Source of the DNA: Schistocerca nitens
Lineage: Eukaryota; Arthropoda; Insecta; Orthoptera; Acrididae
Assembly (NCBI RefSeq): GCF_023898315.1
Contig: NC_064614.1
Coordinates: forward strand, 1,053,450,432-1,053,514,431
Direction: 5' to 3'
Length of the DNA stretch: 64,000 nucleotides
Shown here in pieces: positions 55,087 through 64,000 of the stretch. Numbering within the stretch: the stretch's first letter is position 1; every line of letters starts with the position of its first letter. The position numbers were made by a program, and so were the translations under genes. The notes beneath the pieces are model-generated. The model had not been told where the DNA came from. It did not search any database and saw nothing but the letters and a program-made list of their open reading frames with translations.

Positions 55087-56925
55087 CATTGAAGCGTGAA
55101 AGAAATTGGTATAGACAAGCCTATTTAAATAAAGATACATGTTAACAGGCAGAATACGGCGCTGCCGACGAGAACGCCTATGCAGGGTGTTACAAAAAGG
55201 TACGGCCAAACTTTCAGGAAACATTCCTCACACACAAATAAAGAAAAGATGTTATGTGGACATGTGTCCGGAAACGCTTAATTTCCACGTTAGAGCTCAT
55301 TTTAGTTTCCTCAGTATGTACTGTACTTCCTCGATTCACCGCCGTGATTTCATACGAGATACTCTACCTGTGCTGCTAGAAAATGTGCCTCTACAAGTAC
55401 GACACAACATGTGGTTCATGCACGATGGAGCTCCTGCACATTTCAGTCGAAGTGTTCGTACGCTTCTCAACAACAGATTCGGTGACCGATGGATTGGTAG
55501 AGGCGGACCAATTCCATGGCCTCCACGCTCTCCTGACCTCAACCCTCTTGACTTTCATTTATGGGGGCATTTGAAAGCTCTTGTCTACGAAACCCCGGTA
55601 CCAAATGTAGAGACTCTTCGTGCTCGTATTGTGAACGGCTGTGTTACAATACGCCATTCTCCAGGGCTGCATCAGCGCATCAGGGATTCCATGCGACGGA
55701 GGGTGGATGCATGTATCCTCGCTAACGGAGAACATTTTGATCATTTCCTGTAACAAAGTGTTTGAAGTCACGCTGGTACGTTCTGTTGCTGTGTGTTTGG
55801 ATTCCATGATTAATGTGATTTGAAGAGAAGTAATAAAATGAGGTCTAACATGGAAAGTAAGCGTTTCCGGACACATGTCCACATAACATATTTTCTTTCA
55901 TTGTGTGTGAGGAATGTTTCCTGAAAGTTTGGCGGTACCTTTTTGTAACACCCTGTATAAGACAACAAGTGTCTGGCGCAGTTGGTGGTTGGTTACTGCT
56001 GCTACAATGGCAGGTTGTCAAGATTTAAGAGCGTCTGAAATTGGTGTTATAGTCGACGCACGAGCAATGGGACACAGCATCTCCGAGGTAGCGATGAAGT
56101 GGGTAATTTCCCGTACGACCATTTCACGAGTGTACAGTAAATATCAGGAATCCGGTAAAACATCGAATCTCCGACAGATTATGCAAGAACGGGACCAACG
56201 AGGACTGAAGAGAATCGTTTATCGTGACAGAACTGCAACCCTTCCTCAAATGGCTACAGTTTCAAAGCTGGGCCATCAACAAACGTCAGCGTGCGAACCA
56301 TTCAATGAAACTTCATCGATATGGGCTTTCAGAGCCGAATGCCAATTCGTGTATTTTTGATGACTAAAAGACACAAAGCTTTACGCCTCGCCTGGGCCCG
56401 TCAACACCGATATTAGACTGTTGATCACTGAAAACATGTAGCCTTGTTGGACGAGTCTCGTTTCAAATTGTATCGAGCGGATGAATGTGTACGGGTATGG
56501 ACACAACTTCATGACTCCATGGACTCTGCATGTCAGCAGGCTACTGTTCAAGCTGATGGTGTGATATTGGACTCCTGATAGGTGACACGTACGAAAGCAT
56601 CCTGTCTGATCACCTGCATCCATTCATGTCCACTGTGCATTCCGACGGACTTGAGCAATTCCAGCAGGACTATGCTACACCCAACACGTTCAGAATTGCT
56701 ACAGGGTGGCTCCAGAAACACTCTTCGGAGTTTAAATACTTCCGCTTGCCATCAAACTTCCCAGTCATGAACATTATTGAGCATAGCTGATATGTCTTGC
56801 AACGTTCAGAGGGTATCTCCACTCCCTCGTACTTTTACGGATTTATGGACAGCCCTTCAGAGTTCATGGTGTCAATTCCCTCCAGCCCTCCTTCAGACAT
56901 TAACAGTTTCTTTGGCTCTTCAGTG
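55087..56925 (+). mobile_element. Tc1-like transposon with an inserted mariner-like element
   Basis: Left end CATTGAAGCGTGAAAGAAAT; right end TTTCTTTGGCTCTTCAGTG with TA outside. The transposase pieces on the plus strand are: helix-turn-helix with RASEIGVIVDARAMGHSISE then VAMKWVISRTTISRVYSKYQ (56030-56150); QERDQRGLKRIVYRDRTATL; a damaged first-Asp block near 56445-56500; QQDYATPNTFRIATGW (56660-56710, Asn changed to Tyr); and FPVMNIIEHS near 56760. The C-terminal end is shortened. Same family as 1275-2145. Dead. Confidence 0.87.
55183..55955 (+). mobile_element. Mariner-like element, N-terminally deleted, ~110-bp inverted ends
   Basis: CAGGGTGTTACAAAAAGGTA opens the element and the inverted copy closes it. 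The ends match for about 110 bases, through GGACATGTGTCCGGAAACGC, with small differences. It lies inside the Tc1 leader, where the neighbouring copy at 54889 is continuous. A plus-strand frame (to 55753) gives RHNMWFMHDGAPAHFSRSVR (second Asp), WPPRSPDLNPLDFHLWGHLK (third Asp) and the end CILANGEHFDHFL. The first catalytic Asp and the helix-turn-helix are missing, so only the C-terminal half of the transposase remains. Confidence 0.88.
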
Positions 56926-57711
56926 TATTTGCTTCATAACACATGGAAATCAGAATGTATTTCAATGATAGTCGTCTGTAACCACAAGCGATTTATATGC
57001 AACTCTTTCACCTTTAAATCATGTTTTATGTATTGGCGAATGTTAATTTTGTACCGTGGTAAGATATTGTACTGAATTTATTTGTAGGTAATACATTCTG
57101 AGTGTGTTACCACAGCCACCAGGACTGAACTGTAGATGTAACTTCTTTGTCAATTAAATGAGATTACAGTTAAATCTGTCTACTGAATTTGACTATCGCA
57201 CACCACTTTTCCTGAATTGCCAACAGCATTCATGATGGGATTTCAGAACCTGATTCCAAGGGTAGACATTCCTACTGGCTACACGTTGCATTTTGCTGAA
57301 TGGTCACCCTGCACGTTTGTGTTCCCTTACAGTCTATTTTGTTGAATGATTTCCATCAGTTAAAGTAAGTTTGATACTGGTGCCGCACTATAAGATCGTC
57401 CGACAATGGATCTCACATATTTGCAATTGATAACTTCCTTGAACAAGAATTATGCTCTCAGTTTTTTAGATGGTGATAGGTGATTGCTAGTAATGTACAT
57501 TACTGTAGCTATTTGGACATATGAATCTCACCATATCACACTGTGTTCCTGTAGCGTGGAGTACGCACTACATATTCAATGTCGACGTTGCGCATTAGGG
57601 AAGCTTTGCCGTCGGCTTAATGCTAGTCAGAACTCAGATATTTCTTGTTTGGGGTTTTAATGTATTATTATTGGTTAGTCAATTAAAAATCTTCTTTTTT
57701 TTAAAAAAAAA
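56926..57711. other. Unassigned stretch before the R1-type LINE
   Basis: AT-rich DNA without supported features. An A/T homopolymer junction at 57694-57711 borders the LINE 3' end. Confidence 0.5.
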
Positions 57712-58263
57712 AAGATCTTTATTAACACAACAATATTAATCATACATATTTAGCCCACCTCCTAACATGATTAGTGGGCCATTAATTGTTACATAAAACT
57801 AAGTTACTGCAGCTTAATGTTACAATTACGTTAGTAAGCTACAGTTTAAGTTAAGTTACTAAAGTATGGTTAGATTCCTACACAACAATGGGCAGTTTTG
57901 TTTTAGCTACTTTTAACCTAGAATGACTACTAACTCCAGCGTCACAGGTGTGCCAGTAAAATACAAACCTACTTAGGGTGGCCAGGCTCCTCGAGCTAAC
58001 CCCGGGGAGCATGCCCCTGGCACAGGGCCGGCCATGGTTAGTATTCGCTGCAGTTTCCTATGTTAGTGTTCTAAACTAAGTCCTGCTACTACTAACTTAA
58101 CCTACGTCATCATTGGTGCTTTAGTCGCAATCGGTGTGATTGACCCCCCCCCCCCCCCAATCCCGTACGTGGCGGTTTCCAACTGATGGAAGTCGGCCAT
58201 TCCACGCACAGGCGGTATGGGAATGGGATCAGGTCTTAATCGGTTGGTTTATTAATTTGGTGT
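57712..58263 (-). other. 3' untranslated region of the R1-type LINE
   Basis: Lies between the ORF2 stop and the poly-A signal. Contains a C17 run (58143-58159) and a GC-rich block (57990-58040) with a GGCCGGCC palindrome. LINE 3' regions are bound by their own reverse transcriptase; any structure here would be inference. Confidence 0.7.
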
Positions 58264-61200
58264 CTATTCTTGGTCCCTCAAGTATTCTAGTAACACTTTT
58301 CGCGATACCTCATCTGCCAGAGCATTCAAAGTATGGAAAGTGTCTTCTTGTCTTAGGAGATTGTATGTCTCGTTATTTGGAAGTCTGTCTCGGAGTGTTG
58401 TCGCAACGTTGTTGAAAAGAGGGTACTCGAAAACCACATGTTCGGGAGTTCCTTCCGCCGCGCCACAGTCACGCTCGGGGGTTGCCCTTTTCCCAAACCG
58501 ACATAAGTATGTCGGATAGGGTCCATGACCAGTGAGAAAGTGGATGAGTCCTCGTGTAGGTTCAAAATATTTCATCGCCCCGCGTTCTTTAACGTCAGGT
58601 AAGAACTGGAATGTTCTTCTCCCCGTTTCATCTTCCTCCCAATCCCTCTGCCACAGTTCTTCCCCTCTGTTTCTTATTTCCCTCTTATCCCCTACTCTCA
58701 CACTCATAATGTCTATTATTTTCTCCCCATTCCTTTTTTTTTTGCCCAAGCTGCTTGCTCACGTATCTTGATGTCTAACGGGCAGAGCCCCATTATGACT
58801 AACAGAGCTCCCCCTGGTGATGTCCTGTAGGCCCCTACTGATCTTAGAATCATGTTTCTTTGGTCTCTTCTCACTATCATGGCCGGCACGACCCGCGTGA
58901 GCCTGTGCGCCCAGACTCCCGAGCCATAACCCACTACTGAGGTCATGATACTATTGTGATAGAGTTTGATGAGATGAGGGGGGAGACGAAATCGTTTATG
59001 TCCAATGGAAATGAGGTTATTTAATAATTGGAGGGCTCTCTGGGTTACGGTTTCTATGTGTTTTCCAAAGTTCCATCTCTCGTCAATTATGACTCCCAGT
59101 TATCGCGCCTCCCGTCGCCGAAGTACTGGTGAGCCATCGATTCTGACAGTGGGATTCCTGATAAGCTGACCTTTTAGCAGTAAGTATGTGGATTTACTAG
59201 GAGATATTTTCATCTTCGTGTTAAGGCACCATTGGTGCAGTTTTTCAATGGCCCTTTCGATTTTTGGCTCGATGTCCTCTCGGCTACGACCGCCGACCAG
59301 CAGGAGGAGGTCATCTGCGTAGGCTATCACCTCTAGCACTTCCTCACTTTGTTTTAGTTCGTCTAGTAATGGTTCCATATGGATATCCCAGAAAAGGGGC
59401 CCAGAACAGAGCCTTGGGCACATCTCTTGGTAATTACTTTCCCAATTCTCCCGCTAGAGGGTGATAGCCAAACCTCCCTGTCCTTACAATAGCTCCTCAG
59501 ACACCCATAAAGCGGCCCTGGACACTCCTTCTCCCGTAAACAGGAGAAGAGCGAAGGCCACCACAGGTTGTCGAAGGCGCCACTGATATCCACCATGATG
59601 CCGACGACGTACTTATGCGGGGTTGAGCAGCAGACCTCAGCCGCCAGAGCGATGGCATCAGATGCCGACCGCCCCGGCCTGAAGCCAAACTGCCTGCTGC
59701 TCATCCCACACAGCACCCGGTGAGCCGTCAATCTGTCAGCCAGCAGTTTCTCCAGAAGCTTCCCGAACAGGTCCAATAGGCAGATTGGCCTGTAAGATTT
59801 AACTTCAGCCGGATCTTTTTCTGGTCCTTTTTTTATTATCACCACATTCGCAGTTTTCCATCTCTTGGGAAACCTCCTTTGCCTAAGACATTCATTGAAT
59901 AGGTGGGTCAGCGGCGCGACTAACTGGGGTGCCAGGAATTGCACCACCTCAGCCACAATGCCGTCTGGTCCTGGAGCTTTCCCTCTTTTTAGGGATCTTA
60001 TATGTGCAGCCACCTCCTCTTCCGAGAATGGGTAGACAGCCGTGTTGTTATTGTAATCTACTAGATATGCGTCTCGCAGTTGCTTCTGGCTTTCGGTTTC
60101 TCCATCCGCATTGTCGTCAGGCAGCAGGGACTGGAGAAGGACCTCAGTAGTTTCCTGCCAAGATTCTGTCATCCCATCCCCCCGCCTGACTGTTGATAGC
60201 TCCAGAGGAGAGCGGATTTTTTCCCTTACTAATTTATAAGGGAGACCCCACGGATCTAGAGCCAACTGGTTCAGCACGTAGCTTTCCCAGCTACGCATTC
60301 TCACTTCGTGTAACTCCTTCTGGAATCTTTGCTTGGCCTCCCTGTATCGCACCTGCCATCTTTGCCTTTCCAGCCAGACGACACTGCGCTGGTAGTTCCT
60401 TCTTAGCCTTCTGACAGACTGACGTAATTCCTCTAATTCGGCCGACCATGGTGACGGCGAGGCCGCCACGGCCTTCCTCCTGGTTGGTACAGCGGTCCTC
60501 ACTGCTCTATGTACTGCACCCACCAATTCCTCAGCTCTTTCATCTATGTCTAGGTCTTGATGTACGTCACCTTCCGGTAAGGCAGGAATGTCGCACTCCC
60601 TTGCTAGTAATTCCCAGTTCGCTTTATTGTAATTGAATTGTACTTCCCACCCCATGGTCCAGCGGCACTCTCTGTCACCTAAAGTGAAGGTTATTAAGTT
60701 GTGGTCACTCGTGGTGGCATTGCTTACGACTTTCCAACTCCTTATAAGGTTTGCTGCATTGTGTGATGTTATGGTTACATCTATATTCGTGCCTTGTCCT
60801 CCTCCTGCTGTGTAGGTAGGAGGATTGCCCGGCCTGTTGGCCACCACGAGTTGCGAGGCCATAAGAAAATCTTTCACTTTTTCACCGTTTGTGTCTCTGG
60901 TGCCGCTGTACCACAGGGGGGATTTTGCATTGATCTCAGCTGTAATGATTTTCCGTCCCCGCAACGCCGTGGTAACTCTTGCCAGGTGTTCTAGGTGTTG
61001 TTCAATCTCGTCTCCGTATTGAAAATACATATTTATGAGAATAATTACTCCCATCGGGGACTGAAGCTCCACGACATTGCAGTGACGAGTTGTAAATTGT
61101 GAAAGTGTGGTTACCCTCAAGAGTTTGTTTGTAATTACTATTGCTGCTCTAGGGTCCTCACCTCTGCTGACAATCTGCCAAGTTGTGGCAGCAAAAGCTA

Positions 61201-61336
61201 TTTTCCCAGCTTGGGAGTACGGCTCCTGTAGGCAGAGCACATCCAGTCTCCTCTCCTCCACCTCTTTGCGGAGCTCCTGCATAACAAGTCGGCTGTTGTG
61301 CGTATTTAAATGTCCAATTGTTATCTCAGTCGTCAT
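58264..61336 (-). pseudogene. ORF2 of the R1-type LINE: endonuclease, reverse transcriptase, CCHC end
   Basis: Start ATG at 61336 (MTTEITIGHLNTHN). Endonuclease: LCLQEPYSQAGKI, ITAEINAKSPLWYS (Glu where R1 relatives usually have Asp), TSDHNLITFTL. Reverse transcriptase: RQFGFRPGRSASDAI, motif A GIMVDISGAFDNLWW, CAQGSVLGP, and motif C IAYADDLLLLV. The C-terminus holds GPYPTYLCRFGKRATPERDC and GTPEHVVFEYPLF, a CCHC-like finger with one Cys changed to Tyr. Lesions: a frameshift near 59400, a nonsense TAA at 59100-59102 in place of a Tyr before LGV, and a frameshift in the T run near 58735-58745. It nicks target DNA and copies the LINE RNA; this copy cannot make full-length protein. Confidence 0.93.
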
Positions 61337-62072
61337 GGGAAGTATGTGTGGAAGCGGTCCTCCGGCCAGGTCTTACTCCAGTCAAAAGCAATTCGTCCGT
61401 TTGCCAGTACGGCCTGTTCATAAATGTCTTGAAGGTCAAACTTTTCACCACGTCTCTCAAAAACTTTTTCAGTAGGTCTCGCAGGGCTCCGAAATCAGTG
61501 GGGAGATTTGCTAACTTGAGCTGAATTCTGTCCACAGCCTCCATTACCGAGAAGGTTACCTTTCTACCCTCTTCGTGTCCTACACGGACCACATGCCGTA
61601 AGGCTGTGGCCAGGGTAATCGGCTCTTCCAGCCTGGCCAGTTGCATCGTGTACTCGATGTTGGAGTACACCCTTACCGGGTCCACAGGTAGCAATCTGAC
61701 CACTGGAGTGTTCTGCGTTGTGGACTTCAGACTTGTGCTTGTGATAGCATTGTCTTGGGTGGGTTGGCTGTCTTTGAATTTTGTCAGGGTTTTTGCAGTT
61801 ATAGGATGCTCTTGCCGCTTCAGATGGACTGTCGGCTTCGTTTCCCGGCGTTGAGGGGCGGGATCTGTGCTCAGTACGGGGAAATCTGTTTGTATACTTA
61901 TATCAACCATGTAATGCTCTGTTTGGATGGCCTTGTCTATTGTTACTGCCTTAGTGGCACCCGAAAGCGCCATCAAGAAGTTCTTAAACCTGGTTGCCCT
62001 CATAGCGTCCCGCCTCCTCTTGCTCGGGGATTTACGTTTTGGCATCCTGTTTGGTGGGCTGTGATCAGCCAT
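61326..62072 (-). CDS. Middle frame of the R1-type LINE, 248 aa, unknown function
   Basis: Intact frame between ORF1 and ORF2. Its ATG overlaps the ORF1 stop by 8 nt (62065-62072) and its stop overlaps the ORF2 start by 11 nt (61326-61336). The N-terminus is very basic (KRKSPSKRRRDAMRATRFK), suggesting nuclear localisation or RNA binding. Then come KAIQTEH and SIQTDF, two motifs of the (K/R)x(T/I)QT type bound by dynein light chain LC8. The middle is low-complexity, and a helical C-terminal part follows (LRDLLKKFLRDVV). I recognise no domain. R1-clade LINEs normally have two ORFs, so this may be the displaced C-terminus of ORF1 or a true third protein. Its openness, while both neighbours have lesions, speaks for recent coding use. 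Confidence 0.7.
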   Translation of the reverse strand: MADHSPPNRMPKRKSPSKRRRDAMRATRFKNFLMALSGATKAVTIDKAIQTEHYMVDISIQTDFPVLSTDPAPQRRETKPTVHLKRQEHPITAKTLTKFKDSQPTQDNAITSTSLKSTTQNTPVVRLLPVDPVRVYSNIEYTMQLARLEEPITLATALRHVVRVGHEEGRKVTFSVMEAVDRIQLKLANLPTDFGALRDLLKKFLRDVVKSLTFKTFMNRPYWQTDELLLTGVRPGRRTASTHTSHDD

Positions 62073-63160
62073 AATCGATTTTAGAAATCAAGCGTTGTTC
62101 TAACATTCTATATGTTGGGCAATTACGTCCCGTGGCTCCGCATGACTTTTTCCCGCGGCTTTTACAGGGGACACAGACCGCTGCTGCTTTGCAGTCTTTG
62201 CGGTTGTGTCCATTTGTGCCACACTTCGTACAAGCCGACTCCCTGGTACAAAGCCTTAGGATGTGGTCCAGGTCACCACAATTGTGGCAGCGAGGTACCA
62301 CGATGTAGTCTTTAACGTTGATTGAGTGGAATCTTATATATAGTCTGCCCATTGCTGTGATCTTCCTCCACATTGGTGCCGTGACCTCAGAAACGTGATG
62401 GACCACATCACGCCCCCGAGGCCCCGTCTTGAATCTCAATTTGAAACCATTTCGAAATTCCTCCTCATTTAGATCATCAAAATTTTGTTATTTTATTGTG
62501 TTCGTCAATTCGTCATCTGTCATTATAGTAGGCACGTCATAAAGGATTATTAAAGGATTTCGTTTCCTCGGAGGTTCACACTTAACAAGTGAGTTTAATT
62601 TTTGGTTGTTTAATAATTTGTCTGTCTTCCTCCGAGGCTACTTCCACAATCACTGAGTTTCTGCTAGGTTTAATTCTTTTAATCTTGATTTTATCTTTGG
62701 CTGGGTTTACAGTTTTTGTGAACAGCTGTTGAATTTTCTTTACACTGGTATCTTGCCCAGGCAGTGTCCTGAGAAAGACCGCAGTGTCTGTTCTTTTAGC
62801 AACTTTATCTATGGTTTCTTTAGTTGTGTGGGGCTTGGTTGGCGCTTGCGCAGCCACCGCCGCCCAGGTCTTAACCGGTTGGTTCCTCAGTCTACTGTTT
62901 TCTTTTTCTAATTCTTCTACTCGTCCCTCAAGTTTCGCATGGGCGATAGCCCACGCTGTGAGTTCATTTTTTATGATTGATAAAGCCGCTTGGCTTATTG
63001 TTCCATTTTTAACATTCTGCTCTAGGAGCAGTGAAATTCTAGCGTGTCTCTGTGTTACAGATTCGCCTTCTGCCTGTCCCAGCTCGTCCTGGGGAGACGG
63101 ATCAGGCGCAATAGAAGCGCGTTTGGACGCACAAGAATCACTCGTTTCAGTTGCCGCCAT
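62065..63160 (-). pseudogene. ORF1 (gag-like) of the R1-type LINE
   Basis: RNA-binding structural protein. I chose ATG at 63160 (MAATETSDSCASK) for its good context; an upstream in-frame ATG at 63268 begins a Pro run and is less likely. Visible parts: a Glu/Arg-rich coiled coil around AKLEGRVEELEKENSRLRN, a central domain ending NSVIVEVASEEDRQI, and near the C-terminus the knuckles CHNCGDLDHILRLC, CTKCGTNGHNRKDC and a weaker third (CVPCKSRGKKSC). Lesions: a frameshift near 62585-62600 and a TAA at 62488-62490. Ends ...SKIDYG with TGA at 62065, overlapping the next frame. Confidence 0.88.
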
Positions 63161-64000
63161 GATGAGTAAACGAGTGATAAAAGATGGGAGCCCGTCTCTT
63201 GCCCCGGACCCGCTCCTCTGGCTTGGGGGTGGGGGGGGGGGGGAGGAGACATGAGGCAGCTCGCCCACCTGCCTTGCCCCAAGGCCAAGGGCACTCTACG
63301 AACTGCAGGGTTCAGCGCGACGTTGCCAGCGCACTGGTCCCCATCGGTGGCTCCGTCATCGTCGATTTCACCCGACGATCCTCGGCAAGTGCACCCCGCA
63401 CTCTGGAGAGGCGGATGCACCTCTCGCCCTTCGCCGCTTACTAGCCCGAGCTTCCACCTCTCGGCCAAGGACCCACTCCTACTCAGGTGGTGGGTCGGTC
63501 ACCCAGTCGTTCAGCGGTCTGGACCCATCTAACCTAGCCCAGATGATGTCACCACCTCCTGGGTTTGGTAGAACACGCCCCGGTTACCCAGAGGCGCGGC
63601 GAAGCACCCTTGCCGAATCGCGCCGCGATCCCACGCCGACGAACGAGGTCTCTGGCATGCAGAACACCTGATGGTCTGTGCCCTGCGAACAGAACAGAAA
63701 GGGACTGATGTTCGGTCCCTAGACACAGCTCCCCCTGTGCCACGCACCCTTCGCTTTCGCATCGGATTGGGTCGCAGCTCTCCCTTTTGTCGCAAGGCAG
63801 AATGCCAAGCTTAACATCTGGCACCACGGGAAGGCGGAAAGAGCCACTTGGGAAGGAGAGGCTATGAGAGACGCATCACTTCCCCTGTGAGGACTGCCGC
63901 GCCACACCCGACTGGAAGCGATACGCCCCAGTGCGAGCTTCCGTGCCTTACGGCGCGCCGGTAACGGGCGGGCCCGCACCGAACGCGCCGTCAAGCGACT
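63161..64000 (-). other. 5' leader of the R1-type LINE (incomplete)
   Basis: GC-rich, with overlapping frames on both strands but none with a family pattern. A G-rich run at 63226-63243 lies just upstream of ORF1. LINE promoters usually sit in such leaders; no core element could be named. The junction with the target site lies beyond the window. Confidence 0.55.

Larger units (their letters stand above)
57712..64000 (-). mobile_element. R1-clade LINE, near full length, running off the window
   Basis: Reading leftwards: GC-rich 5' leader (64000-63161), ORF1 (63160-62065), a middle frame (62072-61326), ORF2 with endonuclease and reverse transcriptase (61336-58264), a 3' untranslated region (58263-57712) ending with AATAAA in reverse at about 57717-57722, and an A/T tail. 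R1-clade assignment rests on the three CCHC-type knuckles at the end of ORF1 and the CCHC-like end of ORF2. ORF1 and ORF2 carry a few lesions, the middle frame none, so the copy is fairly young. The 5' end is not in the window. Confidence 0.92.

Noticed and set aside
57694..57711. Palindromic T8A11 run as a terminator
   Set aside because: Fits the end of a LINE poly-A tail better than a regulatory element.
1..64000. CRISPR arrays, rRNA genes, bacterial-style operons
   Set aside because: No regularly spaced repeats with spacers, no rRNA blocks; content is clearly eukaryotic and TE-dominated.

Overview
The window looks like intergenic DNA from a large, repeat-rich insect genome. A grasshopper or locust (Orthoptera, Schistocerca-like) is my best guess. 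It rests on the mix seen: Tc1/mariner remnants, RTE-, Jockey- and R1-type LINEs, and several tRNA-headed SINE families whose wording I recall from locust sequence. I could run no database search. I find no convincing host protein-coding gene. Almost every sizeable reading frame that makes sense belongs to a transposable element (TE), and most are broken.

Layout: 1-2.2 kb has an AT microsatellite and a decayed Tc1 (-). 2.2-7.7 kb is largely unassigned, with one SINE. 7.8-11.3 kb is an old RTE-type LINE (-), split by an LTR fragment and by a SINE with a 13-bp duplication. 11.3-17.3 kb has a LINE 3' end, a Tc1 carrying a 710-bp insert, and an internally deleted transposase. 17.9-26.8 kb is a second RTE-type LINE (-), split by a nearly intact Ty3/gypsy element (19820-25450) with 482-bp LTRs and one long gag-pol frame. 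28-36.9 kb holds deleted transposons, a MITE, a Jockey-like LINE cut by a mariner, and SINEs. 37.1-40.0 kb is a mariner-like element with ~155-bp terminal inverted repeats (TIRs), carrying both a SINE and a LINE tail. 40.2-42.1 kb has a transposase tail and a Penelope-like remnant whose inverted ends carry hammerhead-ribozyme-like cores. 42.9-49.5 kb has SINEs, a Tc1, a ~385-bp-arm foldback element and a LINE nested in a LINE. 49.5-57.7 kb is mostly unassigned DNA with mariner, LINE, SINE and Tc1 pieces. 57.7-64.0 kb is a long R1-clade LINE (-) that runs to the window edge and has an extra 248-codon frame between ORF1 and ORF2.

These parts do not form a host pathway. They form a record of nested insertions in which target-site duplications give the order of events. 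The points most worth a second look are the Penelope-like inverted ends with hammerhead-like cores, the three-frame R1-type LINE joined by 8- and 11-nt stop/start overlaps, the tRNA-like 5' end shared by both RTE LINE copies, and the long near-perfect foldback repeat.
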